Shown here piece after piece: positions 8,514-18,121 of a stretch of DNA of 47,222 bases. Both the position numbers and the translations under genes were made by a program. The notes beneath the pieces are model-generated. The model did no database searches, was not told the DNA's origin, and was given only the letters and a program-made list of their open reading frames with translations. The stretch comes from Akkermansia muciniphila. Its GTDB lineage: Bacteria > Verrucomicrobiota > Kiritimatiellia > RFP12 > JAAYNR01. Positions within the stretch are counted from its first letter, which is position 1. Every line of letters begins with the position of its first letter. Where the stretch lies: positions 1 to 47,222 of the forward strand of contig CAMBQN010000020.1 in the NCBI GenBank assembly GCA_945870025.1, written 5' to 3'.

Positions 8514-9146
8514 TTATTGACCTGCGGGAAGCGTGACGTCAGCGAGCTTCTTGGTCAGCACATCGTCGATGAGCCCATACGTCTTGGCTTCGTTTGCGGA
8601 GAGAAAATAGTCGCGGTCGGTGTCGGTGGCGACGACGTTGATATTCTTGCCGGTGTGGAAGGCCAGAATCGCGTTCAGTCTGTCGCGCAACCGCAGGATC
8701 TCCTTGGCCTGAATGCTGATATCGGAGGCCGCGCCTTCGGCGCCGCCCCACGGCTGGTGGATCATGATGCGGGCATTGGGCAGCGCGAAGCGTTTGCCCT
8801 TCGTTCCGGCCGCCAGCAGGACTGCGCCCATGCTGGCCGCCTGTCCGATGCAATAGGTGCTGACATCGCACGAGAGGAACTGCATGGTGTCGTAGATCGC
8901 CAGGCCGGCCGTAACCGATCCGCCCGGCGAATTGACGTAAACCTTGATTTCCTTGGTGGCGTCCTGCGACTGCAGAAACAGCAACTGGGCGATGATGAGA
9001 TTGCTCACCTGGTCGTCAATCGCCGTGCCGATGAATACGATGCGGTCGATGAGCAGTCGCGAAAAGATGTCGTAGGAACGCTCGCCGCGGGCGGTCTGCT
9101 CGACCACGATCGGCACCAACATGGATCCCTGAACTGAATGTGACAT
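8514..9146 (-). CDS. clpP: ATP-dependent Clp protease proteolytic subunit ClpP
   Basis: This is the serine peptidase subunit that forms the double-heptamer chamber. The 210-aa protein shows the complete catalytic triad: Ser105 in GQAASMGA, His130 in MIHQPWGG and Asp179 in [13 protein letters not shown]. It also has the oligomerisation and substrate strand [16 protein letters not shown]. Length is normal. It sits between tig and clpX, the classic tig-clpP-clpX order. No sign of an inactive ClpR-type variant. Confidence 0.97.
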   Translation of the reverse strand: MSHSVQGSMLVPIVVEQTARGERSYDIFSRLLIDRIVFIGTAIDDQVSNLIIAQLLFLQSQDATKEIKVYVNSPGGSVTAGLAIYDTMQFLSCDVSTYCIGQAASMGAVLLAAGTKGKRFALPNARIMIHQPWGGAEGAASDISIQAKEILRLRDRLNAILAFHTGKNINVVATDTDRDYFLSANEAKTYGLIDDVLTKKLADVTLPAGQ

Positions 9147-9194
9147 GATGAAGCTCCTTGAACAATACCTCTGTTACGATCACGTGATAGTCGG

Positions 9195-10487
9195 TCACCC
9201 CTTCGCGGAATTGACGAGAAACTCGAGCGTCTGCTCATTACGCACGTCAGCGCGGAACGTCTCGATGCCGTACCCCTTCTCGATCCGTTCGCGCATCTCG
9301 TGCGGCGTCATCTGGTGTTGCGCCGCAAACAGATCCAGCTTCTTCTGCAGATCGTCGTCGGCCACCTGAATCTTGGCATCTTCGCCGATGCGCGCCAAGA
9401 TGTAGCGCAGGCGGAGTCGTTCTTTGGTCGTGTTCGTGGCCGTTGTCAGCAACTGGTCGCGATTTTTCTCCAAATCCTCGCGTGTGCCACCGCGCTTGAT
9501 GATGCTGCGGAGCATCGTCTGCACCGCCGCATTGGTTTCCTGAGCCATCTCGCTTTCGGGCAGCTCAAAATCGGTCTTCTTCAGCAGGTAGTCGATGACC
9601 TCCTGCTGGCGACGGTTCTTTTCATCTGACTCCGCCTGCTGTTGCATCTGTGCCCGGATCTGCTCGCGCACGGTGTCGAGGTTTGCCACGCCGATCTGTT
9701 TGCACAATTCTTCATCGGTCGGCGGAATTCTCTGACGGAATCCGGCCAGTTTGACCGTATAGACCGCCTTAACCCCCTGCAGCGCCGCGACGCGGAAGTC
9801 CTTCGGGAATTGGGTCTTGATGGTTTTTTCCTCGCCCACCTTCATTCCGGCCAGGGCCAGCGAGACACCCGGGATCATCTCAGGCTCGGACACCTGCATC
9901 CAGAAACCGGCGCCTTCGGAGAACACCGCCGCCTCTTCCGCCAGCTCCTTGAGCGGCTTGCCGTTGCTGACGGCGGTGAAGTCTACACGCGTCACATCGC
10001 CCGTCGCGACCACGCCATCCGGCTTTCCATCCTCATACTTGGAGACCTGATTTCTAAGCTGCGTGAGCCGCCCATCGACATCCGCATCGCCCACCGCCGG
10101 CTCGTTTTTCTTCACCGGAATATTCAGGTATTTCGGCAGTTTGAATGCTGGCGCGACATCACAGAGCAGCACAAAAGAGATCCCCGTCTCGGGCGAACAC
10201 AGGATATCGGTGGCCTCCACCATCGACACGAGGGCCAGTTTTTGCTCCTCGACCGCGCGCCGGCTCAACGTACTGATCAGCCGCTGGCGGATATCGCCGT
10301 CAATGTTCTGGCGATATTCCCGCTCGATCACCGCGCGAGGGGCCTTGCCCGCGCGGAACCCCTTCACGCGGCCTTCCCGCATGTAGCGCCCCATCACGGC
10401 ATCGAAATCGGCATGGGTTTCGGCCGCGTCGGCCTTAATGATCAGTTTCACTCGGCAGGGGCGCACATTCTGCATCTCAACTTTCAT
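9195..10487 (-). CDS. tig: Trigger factor, ribosome-associated chaperone
   Basis: Trigger factor binds the ribosome at the exit tunnel and shields nascent chains. From ATG 10487 ([15 protein letters not shown]) the protein is 430 aa, the usual length. This start follows a GAGAG-type ribosome site, whereas the longer in-frame start at 10625 would run into rho. The ribosome-docking signature [13 protein letters not shown] lies near residue 50. The middle is an FKBP-like PPIase domain and the C-terminus is a long helical substrate-binding region ending [14 protein letters not shown]. It follows rho by 17 bp and precedes clpP, supporting a chaperone-protease operon. Confidence 0.93.
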   Translation of the reverse strand: MKVEMQNVRPCRVKLIIKADAAETHADFDAVMGRYMREGRVKGFRAGKAPRAVIEREYRQNIDGDIRQRLISTLSRRAVEEQKLALVSMVEATDILCSPETGISFVLLCDVAPAFKLPKYLNIPVKKNEPAVGDADVDGRLTQLRNQVSKYEDGKPDGVVATGDVTRVDFTAVSNGKPLKELAEEAAVFSEGAGFWMQVSEPEMIPGVSLALAGMKVGEEKTIKTQFPKDFRVAALQGVKAVYTVKLAGFRQRIPPTDEELCKQIGVANLDTVREQIRAQMQQQAESDEKNRRQQEVIDYLLKKTDFELPESEMAQETNAAVQTMLRSIIKRGGTREDLEKNRDQLLTTATNTTKERLRLRYILARIGEDAKIQVADDDLQKKLDLFAAQHQMTPHEMRERIEKGYGIETFRADVRNEQTLEFLVNSAKG

Positions 10488-10504
10488 AATTGTCAGTCTC
10501 TCTT

Positions 10505-12133
10505 TCAGGCTTCCTTGATACTCATTAAAAATTCCGCATTGCTCTTGGCGCTCTTGAGGCGCTTGATGACCATCTCCATGGCTTCCACGGGCGGTACGCC
10601 GTTCAATGCGCGGCGCAAGATCCACGTCCGGCTGAGCTCATCGGGATGGAGCAGCAGCTCCTCCTTGCGGGTTCCCGACTTCTCCATGTTGATCGCCGGG
10701 AACACGCGCTTGTCAACCATGGCACGATCCAGACAGATCTCCATGTTGCCCGTCCCCTTGAATTCTTCGAAGATCACGTCGTCCATCCGGCTGCCGGTGT
10801 CCACCAGCGCGGTCGCAATGATTGTGAGGCTGCCGCCGTTTTCGATGTTGCGGGCCGCGCCAAAGAAACGCTTGGGCTTGTGCAGGGCATTGGCGTCGAC
10901 GCCGCCCGACAGGATCTTGCCGCTGTGCGGCTGCACCGTGTTGTACGCGCGGGCGAGGCGGGTGATGGAATCCAGCAGGATGCAGACATCCTTGCCCGAT
11001 TCGACGAGGCGCTTGGCCACCTCGATCATCATTTCGGCGACCTGCACATGGCGTTCGGGCGCCTCGTCGAAGGTCGAGCTGAGCACCTGCGCCTTGGTGT
11101 TGCGCTGCATGTCGGTGACCTCTTCCGGCCGCTCGTCGATGAGCAGGATAAAGAGCGCCACATCGGGGTGGTTGGCCGAGATCGAGTTGGCCATCTTCTG
11201 CAGCAGCACGGTCTTGCCGGTGCGGGGCGGCGCGACGATCAGTCCGCGCTGTCCCATGCCGATCGGCGTGAAGATGTCCATCACCCGCATCGCCACTTCA
11301 TCCGGCGCGACCTCCAGATGGATCCGTCGATCGGGGAAGAGGGGAGTGAGGTACTCGAAATGGACCTGTTTACGGGCCTCAGCGGCCGGTTTTCCGTTGA
11401 CCAGATCGACGCGCCCCATGGCGAAAAAGCGTTCCTTCTCTTTCGGGTCTCGGACGATTCCCTCGATCTGGTCGCCCGTGCGAAGACCGTATTTCCGGAC
11501 CTGCGTGGGCGACACATACACATCCTCCGGGCACTGGAGGTAGTTGCTCTTCGGCGAGCGGAGGAAGCCGAAGCCGTCGGGCAGGATTTCGAGCGTTCCC
11601 TGGGCGATGACCGATCCACCGCGCCGGAGGTAGCCGCGGATGATCTCATAGACCGCCTCGTGCTTGCGCATGATGCCGGTCTCTTCGGGCGGCAGGTGCG
11701 CCAGAAGCTCGGTCAGCTCATTCATCTCTTTGGATTGCAGATCGGTGAGCCGGATCGGCGGCAGATCCTCGCGGGGCTGGGGCGGCGTGGGGTCTTGCTG
11801 CGGGCGGGGCGCAGGCGGACGCGAGCCTTCAGGCGTGGCTGGAGCAGCGTCGGCAGGTCCCTCGGGAGCCGGACGCCCGCGACCCGTCGGGGGCCGTTCG
11901 GGACGGCGGAAATCGCGTTGCCGGTCACGACGGTCGCGAAAGCGTGACCACCGGTTTTGGCGTCGATCACGCACGCCGGCCGCATCTGATCCCGCAGGCG
12001 CGCCATCGTTTGAGGCTGGCGCTTCGCCTGCCGCCCCTCCGGCGTGATCCTCCGACCGGGGCTCACGCGGCGCCTTTTCTCCATTGTCCGCCGACTTTCC
12101 GTCGGTCAATTCTTTCCGCTGTTCTTCGCTCAT
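10505..12133 (-). CDS. rho: Transcription termination factor Rho
   Basis: Rho is the hexameric RNA helicase that ends transcription at C-rich, untranslated RNA. The 542-aa protein has a roughly 130-residue low-complexity N-terminal extension rich in Arg, Asp, Pro and Ala ([20 protein letters not shown]). The cold-shock-like RNA-binding domain follows ([43 protein letters not shown]), then the ATPase with Walker [10 protein letters not shown], Walker [16 protein letters not shown], the Q-loop and R-loop segments ([25 protein letters not shown]). Extended Arg-rich N-termini are known in Rho of several phyla and may add RNA affinity or phase-separation ability. The start overlaps the coaE stop (ATGA). 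Confidence 0.96.
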   Translation of the reverse strand: MSEEQRKELTDGKSADNGEKAPREPRSEDHAGGAAGEAPASNDGAPAGSDAAGVRDRRQNRWSRFRDRRDRQRDFRRPERPPTGRGRPAPEGPADAAPATPEGSRPPAPRPQQDPTPPQPREDLPPIRLTDLQSKEMNELTELLAHLPPEETGIMRKHEAVYEIIRGYLRRGGSVIAQGTLEILPDGFGFLRSPKSNYLQCPEDVYVSPTQVRKYGLRTGDQIEGIVRDPKEKERFFAMGRVDLVNGKPAAEARKQVHFEYLTPLFPDRRIHLEVAPDEVAMRVMDIFTPIGMGQRGLIVAPPRTGKTVLLQKMANSISANHPDVALFILLIDERPEEVTDMQRNTKAQVLSSTFDEAPERHVQVAEMMIEVAKRLVESGKDVCILLDSITRLARAYNTVQPHSGKILSGGVDANALHKPKRFFGAARNIENGGSLTIIATALVDTGSRMDDVIFEEFKGTGNMEICLDRAMVDKRVFPAINMEKSGTRKEELLLHPDELSRTWILRRALNGVPPVEAMEMVIKRLKSAKSNAEFLMSIKEA

Positions 12134-12810
12134 GCACCATTCTCCGAAAGGTCGCGAACCAGACCATCTGCCTCGCGCCTTAACGCTTCCAACGATCCGT
12201 CATTCCAAACCACACGGTCGGAAAGACGTGCTTTTTCTCCCACCGGCATTTGCGCACCGATGCGCCGCGCGGCCTCTTGATCCGTGAGACCCCGGCTGAT
12301 TAATCGTTCCGTCTGCTGTGCCGCACTGCAGGCCAGGCAGACCACCGTATCAAATTGATCCCGCCAGCCAGCTTCGAACAACAGGGGGATCACGGCAAAA
12401 CGGAGTTTGCCTGTCTGCGGGCGCCGAAACCAGTCGTCCAATTCATCTCGAACCAAAGGGTGAATAATGGCGTTCAACCGTTTCCGTGCGACGGGATCTG
12501 AAAAAACAAGACGCCCAAGCACATCCCGACGGATCCCGCCGTCCGCTGCACAAACAGCCGGGCCAAACGCCTCAGCCAGCAATGGAACCGAACGGCCGCC
12601 GGGAGCTTCAAGACGGTGAACCACATCATCGGCGTCCATTACCTCGCATCCCAACTCAGCCAAGAAACGGGCAAAAACGCTTTTGCCACAGGCGATTCCG
12701 CCGGTGACGGCAAACCGCTTTTCTTCAGGAATGCGTGCATCATGCCCTATATCGGGCGGGCCGTCAAGCGAATTAGTTGCTGATTTATTTATAAAGGGAT
12801 GCTTTCTCAT
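12130..12810 (-). CDS. coaE: Dephospho-CoA kinase
   Basis: CoaE phosphorylates the ribose 3' hydroxyl of dephospho-CoA, the last step of CoA synthesis. The P-loop is at residues 38-46 (TGGIACGKS), followed by the family blocks [60 protein letters not shown] and [12 protein letters not shown]. The protein is 226 aa with an extra N-terminus of about 33 residues that looks unlike the family, where the P-loop normally lies within the first 15 residues. There is no good ribosome site before ATG 12810, and a promoter-like TTGACG-17-CATGAT lies inside this extension (minus strand, about 12757-12729). The true start may therefore be later and non-ATG. The stop overlaps the rho start. Confidence 0.9.
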   Translation of the reverse strand: MRKHPFINKSATNSLDGPPDIGHDARIPEEKRFAVTGGIACGKSVFARFLAELGCEVMDADDVVHRLEAPGGRSVPLLAEAFGPAVCAADGGIRRDVLGRLVFSDPVARKRLNAIIHPLVRDELDDWFRRPQTGKLRFAVIPLLFEAGWRDQFDTVVCLACSAAQQTERLISRGLTDQEAARRIGAQMPVGEKARLSDRVVWNDGSLEALRREADGLVRDLSENGA

Positions 12811-12816
12811 AGAAGG

Positions 12817-13039
12817 GTTCAGTGTTCAGTGTTCAATCGGGCCGCCGACTGTCGCCGTAAGGAAGAGGCGAGCAGAAAGGGTTCGAGGTTCAGAAAGGAC
12901 TATTCTTACCTGAAGGCTCTTGCAAAACCCCTTGGCATCCAAAGTGGCACGGGCATCTTGCCCGTGATTCATAGGCGGGACGCCCATGACACGAGGGGTT
13001 TTGCAAGAGCCTCGCCTGAACACTGAACACTGAACACTG
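12817..13039. repeat. Inverted heptamer arrays GTTCAGT...ACTGAAC bounding a repeat island
   Basis: The left array (12817-12837) is three GTTCAGT-type units; the right array (13017-13039) is the inverse, TGAACAC repeated. They bracket about 180 bp with no credible gene, which includes the nested element at 12914-13012. The left array directly abuts the coaE start codon and the right array lies before the pilus secretin stop, so the whole gap between the two operons is repeat DNA. Confidence 0.85.
12914..13012. mobile_element. 99-bp MITE-like element with 19-bp perfect terminal inverted repeats
   Basis: The ends are AGGCTCTTGCAAAACCCCT (12914-12932) and its exact reverse complement (12994-13012). 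Inside are two smaller hairpins, CACGGGCATCTTGCCCGTG and GGCGGGACGCCC. This GTGGCACGGGC...GCCCATGACAC core resembles repeats widely dispersed in Verrucomicrobiota and Planctomycetota genomes, recalled from shadow peptides of the MGVPPMNHGQDARAT type. No transposase is encoded, so if mobile it depends on an enzyme elsewhere. Confidence 0.7.
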
Positions 13040-13069
13040 CGCTTGCACAAACCGGAGGTTTTGCAAGCG
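13040..13069. repeat. 30-bp imperfect palindrome, identical inverted copy at 36333-36362
   Basis: CGCTTGCACAAACC, then GGA, then GGTTTTGCAAGCG-like pairing, forms a hairpin 9 bp after the stop of the pilus secretin gene (minus strand). There is no T-run, so it is not a standard terminator, but it could protect or end the mRNA. The exact reverse complement occurs 23 kb away. Confidence 0.8.
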
Positions 13070-13077
13070 TTGCCCGA

Positions 13078-16000
13078 TTACGGTGTGGCAGGGGTGCTCG
13101 GAAGCGCTTCGGGTAAGCCGGTGAACAGTTTCTCCTCGCCAGCTGTGCGCACCACGCGCCCGGCGGGGTCCACTAGACGAGCCGTCACGAAGATCAGCAG
13201 GTTGCGCTTCTCAGTCCGCTCCCCTTTGCTCTGGAAGAGACGTCCCAGATAGGGGAGGTCGCCGAGGAACGGGATCTTGTCAAACGTGGCCACACGCTCT
13301 TCGGTGATCATTCCGCCCATGACGACCGTGGCGCCATTGTAGATCGAGATACTCGTCGAGATCGATCGAATCTTGAAGAGCGGCTGTTCCATCGGCTGCT
13401 CCAGATAGATCGGGTTGCCCTTGGAATCCGTCAGCAACACAGTCCGCGTGGTTGTTGTGAAAGGAGGAAGGGGACTCGTTTCCGTGACCTGCGTATATTG
13501 GGGAATCTTTGATCCGTAGTTCTTCCACTCGGGAGGCGAGACGATCTGGGGGTTCATCATCAGATTGATCATCTGGCCGTCGGCCGAAACCTCCGGGAGC
13601 ACCTGCAGGATCACGCCGACATCGCGCGTTTCGAAGTCTGACGGCGACACCGTCGTTGCCCCTGGGGCGGCTGGAGCGCCGCCAACGGCCGCGACGCCGG
13701 GAGTGCTTGCCACTTCAAAGCTGGTCGGGTAGATGTATTCGGTGACGACCTTCATGATGGCTTCTTGGCCAGACTTGGTGACCACCTTGGGAGCGGAGAG
13801 GACGTCGGTGCTGGTCTTTTGACTGAGCGCGTGCAGGATCATAGAGATCGCGTTACCGTCAAGCCCGGCGGTCAGCTTTAGCAGATCGTCCTGCTTGGTG
13901 GTACCGGCGTTCAGCACGCCGTTTCCGGCCGAGTTGAGGAAGCGCATGCCGCGGCCATAACTATTCGCCGGCGGGGTTGTATCCCATTGCCACTGTCTCG
14001 ATGCTGGATTCCCTGGGATACTTTCAATCCAGCTTCCGCCCGACCCGCCGCCGTCAACAATCAGATTTCCTGAATCATAGGGGCGAAGCAAAGCACTGCC
14101 ACCCAGCGGATTCAGCGGGGTAGGCAGCGTGGGATTCGGGAGGGACGTGAATTGGTCGAGCGATCCGATTCCTGTTTGGATCCCCAGATTTCCATTCAGT
14201 ATCCAGTCGAAGCCGAGCGAGTTGAGATCCTCCTGGGCAACTTCGACAAAGCGGGCTTCGACTTCGATCTGGCGAGGGGTTACGTTGAGTTCCTCGAGCA
14301 CCTGCTCGAAATTAGCCAGATTGTCGGCGGTATTGGACACGCGAAGCTTGCCGATGGTCGCCAGATAGGAGATGGCCGAACCTTCGGGCCAGTTGACGCC
14401 CATCTGGCCAAAGAACCCCTTCCAGTCGGTAGCCGCACTCATCTCGGCGGTGGGGGCAAACCCTCCGCCGCCGTCACCGGCCGGGGCGATCTCCCGGTGG
14501 GTCGACATAACGCGTTCGGTAAGCGTCGGCAGGACGTTGTAGGAGCGGGTGATGAGGATATCATCCGGGATGTTCATCGGCATGATGGTGACGATGTTTC
14601 CCTTGATGCGGAACTTCATGTTGGAGACATCCATGACGGTCTTCAGGGCGTCGTACAGGGTCACATAGCGGGCCGAGAACGTGATGGGTCCCGCGCCGAG
14701 GCCGTCCGCCACGCCGCCCCCGGTTGCCGCGGGGGTGAATAAATCGGTAGTCGCCGCGGCGCCGCCGCTTGCAGGGGCTGCCCCGGCTCCGGTCTTGATC
14801 ACAAAATTGACGCCGCGCTTCTCGGCCGCTTTTTCAGTGTCATACTCGCGACTGGCCTTCTCAAAAAACGAAATGACATCGGTAATATTGGCGGCGTTGA
14901 ATTGGATCGACGGGATCATGATCGCCTGCATCTTCTTCTGGATTTCCTGTTCAGGCGAGAGGCCTTTTTCAGGTGCCTTGCTGGCGCGGGACAGATCGTC
15001 AGTCTTCGGCTTCAGATCGACGGAAAAAGAGGCATCCATGCCGTAGCGGTCGGGCGTCCATGCGGCGCTCACGTCGCACAGCATCCGCTCGCGGGATGTC
15101 AGTTGCTCTTGAGTCGCGATATCGTTCATCCGTTCGGCGATGCGGCGAAGGAGGCGGATCGCCTCGACATTGAATGGCTCTTCCTTGACGACCAGCTCGG
15201 CTTCGTCCCGCGCCTTGGCGTACTCGCCCACCACATAATGCTGTCGGGCGCGGCGCATACGGACGGCCACCTTCTCGCGGTTCTCCTTGAATTCAAGCTG
15301 GCTCATCCGGGGAATCTCGACGGTCTCGGCCTTTCTTGGCGGGATTTCCATATCTTTGCGGATCATTCCAACCAACCGGTCGGCCTGTGCCTGGCCTTTG
15401 CCCTGTGCGGCGCGCGCCTCGGCGAGCGCCTGCTCCAAAAGCCCTTTTTTGCGGAGGAGAAGCGCATGTTGGTAATGCGCGTCGGCCAGGCCCTTTTCGG
15501 CCGCAATGCGCGACTCACGGGTGTCGGGGGTGTCCGGAATATAGCTCAAGGCGTTTGAATACTTGCGCTTGGCATCGTCATACATGCCTTTTGTCATATC
15601 ATCCCGGGCCGAAGCCAGCTCATTTTCGCCCTGCCGGATCTTGGCTTCGCGGCGCATCCGTTCAAGGGTCGCCAGCTCAGAAATCACCGCCTCGCGCGAT
15701 GCGGGAGTACTCAGGGCCTCCGGCATAGCGGGTTCGGAACCGTCGACTAACATTTCGGTCGCCGGCGCTGCTTCTGCAGGGGGGCGTCCGGCTGCGACAT
15801 CAGCGGGGGCTGCCGCGGTTTTCGGTTCGTTCACGGGCAACGGCTCCGCAACCACGGCCTCAGCGGGGACGGCCTCGACGACGGCGGGCATGTCGGTTTT
15901 CGGTGCGGGAACCGCGACAGCCGGGACGGCGGGGGCGGCTTTCGGTTTGGCGCCGCCGCCCAAATCCAGCAGCAACGCATCGATGTCACCCAGGTCGTCC

Positions 16001-16080
16001 TGCGCGTGCGCCCACACGCCAACACAAGCCAACAGGGCCACAGACAGTTTAACACGCTTCGAGCGAGAAGAACCGGTCAT
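13078..16080 (-). CDS. Amuc_1098-family type IV pilus secretin (PilQ/GspD-like outer membrane protein)
   Basis: The 1000-aa protein would form the outer membrane secretin channel of the pilus system. ATG 16080 is chosen: an AGGAG site lies 8 bp upstream, and a signal peptide follows (KRVKLSVALLACVGVWAHAQ). Then come an Ala/Pro/Val-rich linker, a helical TPR-like region (about 130-350), secretin N-domains (IEVEARFVEVAQEDLNSLGFDW; ITFSARYVTLYDALKTVMDVSNM) and the secretin barrel from about residue 720 (STDVLSAPKVVTKSGQEAIMKVV, VILQVLPEVSADGQMINLMMNP, GATVVMGGMITEERVATFDKIPFLGDLPYLGRLFQ). It is last of five genes in the Amuc_1102-to-1098 order. The secretin call is firm; calling the whole a functional pilus rests on the Akkermansia parallel. 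Confidence 0.9.
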   Translation of the reverse strand: MTGSSRSKRVKLSVALLACVGVWAHAQDDLGDIDALLLDLGGGAKPKAAPAVPAVAVPAPKTDMPAVVEAVPAEAVVAEPLPVNEPKTAAAPADVAAGRPPAEAAPATEMLVDGSEPAMPEALSTPASREAVISELATLERMRREAKIRQGENELASARDDMTKGMYDDAKRKYSNALSYIPDTPDTRESRIAAEKGLADAHYQHALLLRKKGLLEQALAEARAAQGKGQAQADRLVGMIRKDMEIPPRKAETVEIPRMSQLEFKENREKVAVRMRRARQHYVVGEYAKARDEAELVVKEEPFNVEAIRLLRRIAERMNDIATQEQLTSRERMLCDVSAAWTPDRYGMDASFSVDLKPKTDDLSRASKAPEKGLSPEQEIQKKMQAIMIPSIQFNAANITDVISFFEKASREYDTEKAAEKRGVNFVIKTGAGAAPASGGAAATTDLFTPAATGGGVADGLGAGPITFSARYVTLYDALKTVMDVSNMKFRIKGNIVTIMPMNIPDDILITRSYNVLPTLTERVMSTHREIAPAGDGGGGFAPTAEMSAATDWKGFFGQMGVNWPEGSAISYLATIGKLRVSNTADNLANFEQVLEELNVTPRQIEVEARFVEVAQEDLNSLGFDWILNGNLGIQTGIGSLDQFTSLPNPTLPTPLNPLGGSALLRPYDSGNLIVDGGGSGGSWIESIPGNPASRQWQWDTTPPANSYGRGMRFLNSAGNGVLNAGTTKQDDLLKLTAGLDGNAISMILHALSQKTSTDVLSAPKVVTKSGQEAIMKVVTEYIYPTSFEVASTPGVAAVGGAPAAPGATTVSPSDFETRDVGVILQVLPEVSADGQMINLMMNPQIVSPPEWKNYGSKIPQYTQVTETSPLPPFTTTTRTVLLTDSKGNPIYLEQPMEQPLFKIRSISTSISIYNGATVVMGGMITEERVATFDKIPFLGDLPYLGRLFQSKGERTEKRNLLIFVTARLVDPAGRVVRTAGEEKLFTGLPEALPSTPATP

Positions 16081-16159
16081 AGGGATGACTCCTAACAGAA
16101 CAGACACAGTGATAAAAACATGGGATATATGAAGCAATTCTGCGGACTACGCATCCGCC

Positions 16160-17209
16160 CTACTTTCCAAGTGTCAACCTTTTCTTGAGTGAAACGCTCT
16201 CTATTACAACAGATTGGGTCTTGCTGTCAACACTGATTACGTTATAACGTTCGTTTCGCAGCGTAAAAGTGCCACCCTCCACGACGGTATAGGTCGATCC
16301 ATCCACGGGGAGAACCAGTTCGGCCACGGTCTCGGAAAATTCCTCGTTGTTCATTCGCAGTCGAAACACCTTTTCGTCGGTGAGCCGCTTGATGGTGGCG
16401 ACAGAGGTCTCAACCGTAACCGACATAAGCGTCGGGTGCGGCCGCTTTTCATAACTTTCGGTGAACTCCAACAGAACGAATCCGGTGTTAAACAAATCAT
16501 TGCTGATGGCTTCACCCTCGCGGACAAAGAACGACCGCCGCTCACGGTCCTGCTGGGTGAATTGGCATTGGACCTTGCCATCGGGCATTTTGCTTTGTCC
16601 GCGCAACGCCAGCGAAATGCGTTTGGAAGTCACATCTTTGACCCGCAGGAGTACATCGATCGGTGGGTGGCTTTGGGCATCACGCGGATCGGTCTTGGCC
16701 TGAAACTCATCCACATTCGAGAAGCTGTCACCATCGGCGTCGCCCGCGGCGTCGCTCGAATCGAACGGATCAAAGCCGTACTGACGCTCCCAGACGTCGA
16801 ACATGCCGTCGCCGTCGGTGTCGGGAACCGGACCCGCGAGTTTCGGCTGTTCTGCGGTGCAGAATGGGCATATTTCGGCGGCATACGGGATGGGCTTGGC
16901 GCAGGTGACGCACCAGACGCGGCGGTCGGGCACAAAGAGTCCCAGATCCGGAGCGTCCAGGGCAATCTGCTTGGGATGGATGAGTTGTTGCTGCGCATTG
17001 GAATACACGCCGATGTCGAATCCCGTGCCTTTAAGCGGCTTTGGGGTGAGCGCGTCTAATGCGGTCTGATAGGCTTTCTCCTCCTGTTGCCGTCTCTCTC
17101 GTGAGGACGTCAGCCACAGCAACGACAACAAGAGACCCACCAGCACGACAACAGACAGCACCTTGTCGTACTGCTCAATCAAAACAGATTGATTCCCAAT
17201 TTTTGACAC
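16160..17209 (-). CDS. Amuc_1099-family pilus-system protein with zinc ribbon and calcium-type repeats
   Basis: The 349-aa protein is identified mainly by position between the secretin and the Amuc_1100-like gene. Residues 17-35 form a single membrane anchor (VLSVVVLVGLLLSLLWL). A zinc-ribbon-like knuckle follows (Cys100, Cys103, Cys114, Cys117 in CVTCAKPIPYAAEICPFC). Next come thrombospondin type-3/EF-hand-like loops (PDTDGDGMFDVWERQYGFDPFDSSDAAGDADGDSFSNVDEF, about 129-169) and a C-terminal beta domain ending VVIESVSLKKRLTLGK. Its likely role is a periplasmic link between inner-membrane parts and the secretin, comparable to PilP; this is inference from order and topology. Confidence 0.75.
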   Translation of the reverse strand: MSKIGNQSVLIEQYDKVLSVVVLVGLLLSLLWLTSSRERRQQEEKAYQTALDALTPKPLKGTGFDIGVYSNAQQQLIHPKQIALDAPDLGLFVPDRRVWCVTCAKPIPYAAEICPFCTAEQPKLAGPVPDTDGDGMFDVWERQYGFDPFDSSDAAGDADGDSFSNVDEFQAKTDPRDAQSHPPIDVLLRVKDVTSKRISLALRGQSKMPDGKVQCQFTQQDRERRSFFVREGEAISNDLFNTGFVLLEFTESYEKRPHPTLMSVTVETSVATIKRLTDEKVFRLRMNNEEFSETVAELVLPVDGSTYTVVEGGTFTLRNERYNVISVDSKTQSVVIESVSLKKRLTLGK

Positions 17210-17219
17210 GGCAAATCCC

Positions 17220-18104
17220 TCAGAAAGTCTCGACTTCCAACGTCATTCGAACCTGCAATGGCGAATCCAGCTCAGGTCCGGAGACCACCCGCTGTTGATG
17301 GTGTGCGACACCCATCTCCCTCCATTTTTCAGGCGGCGCTTTCACATCCGCCCCGGATTTCCGAATATCAATATCCTTTACCGTCACAAACAGGTCACAG
17401 ACTGCGAGCCGGTTCAGAACGGTCAGCATCGCATCCTTGCGGGCGGTAAACTCCAGCGTAAACGGATGCCGGCCGGTCAGGGCGCGGGAATTACGATCAG
17501 ATTCGGCCGTCGGGCGAATGGGGGGCTTTCCTCTTACTGTGGGCGCCGGGGTGTCAGAAGTCGCGCTCTCAAAACTGGAGTGCTGTATCTGACGCAGGGT
17601 GATGATGTTGGCCGCGAAAATCTCGCGACACAGCCGCCGCGTCAATTCAAGCTGAACGGCCAGTTTGGGGATGTCGGCGACCGCCGGCATCCGGTCCCCG
17701 GGGAAGTAGGCGTCAAAGCCGAACGCAAAATCGGCGGCGACGACGCGCGAGCCTCCGTCCGTCTGCGTCTTGGCGAGTTCTCGGATGGCAGGCTGGAGCA
17801 GTTGAATCTTGAATTGCGAAGGCGACAGATTCGTTTCGACCTGCAGGATGGCCCGCTGTGTTTTGATGAAGTCGGCATTCCAGTCCGCCAGGGCACGGGC
17901 ATCATCCTGAATCATCGCCACATGCGGAGGGGAGGGAAAAACCGGCTCGTTATAAACAAGCCCCAGTTCTGTGCGCTTGTGGTCGCGTTGCCGGGCGACC
18001 TCTTCTGTATGTGACAAAGCCGACGCCAAGGTTAACCCGCTGAGGACCAGCACGCCGACCATCGCCACACCAAACCCAACCAACGCAATCTGTTTTTTAT
18101 TCAT
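17220..18104 (-). CDS. Amuc_1100-family pilus-associated membrane-anchored protein
   Basis: From ATG 18104 the protein is 294 aa and starts MNKKQIALVGFGVAMVGVLVLSGLTLASAL, a single N-terminal membrane segment, then a helical stretch (HTEEVARQRDHKRTELGL) and a mixed alpha/beta periplasmic domain. The alternative start at 18125 overlaps the PilM-like stop (ATGA) and would add seven residues; an AAAGG site 10 bp before 18104 favours the shorter form. It holds the Amuc_1100 position between the PilM-like and Amuc_1099-like genes. The Akkermansia protein is known for acting on host TLR2, but there is no basis here to assume that. A PilO-like scaffolding role is plausible. Confidence 0.75.
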   Translation of the reverse strand: MNKKQIALVGFGVAMVGVLVLSGLTLASALSHTEEVARQRDHKRTELGLVYNEPVFPSPPHVAMIQDDARALADWNADFIKTQRAILQVETNLSPSQFKIQLLQPAIRELAKTQTDGGSRVVAADFAFGFDAYFPGDRMPAVADIPKLAVQLELTRRLCREIFAANIITLRQIQHSSFESATSDTPAPTVRGKPPIRPTAESDRNSRALTGRHPFTLEFTARKDAMLTVLNRLAVCDLFVTVKDIDIRKSGADVKAPPEKWREMGVAHHQQRVVSGPELDSPLQVRMTLEVETF

Positions 18105-18121
18105 GTTTGATCCGGCCTTTC

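Noticed and set aside
9642-11543. Long plus-strand open frame (633 codons) opposite tig and rho
   Set aside because: It has no domain and is antisense to two well-conserved genes; high GC keeps such frames open.
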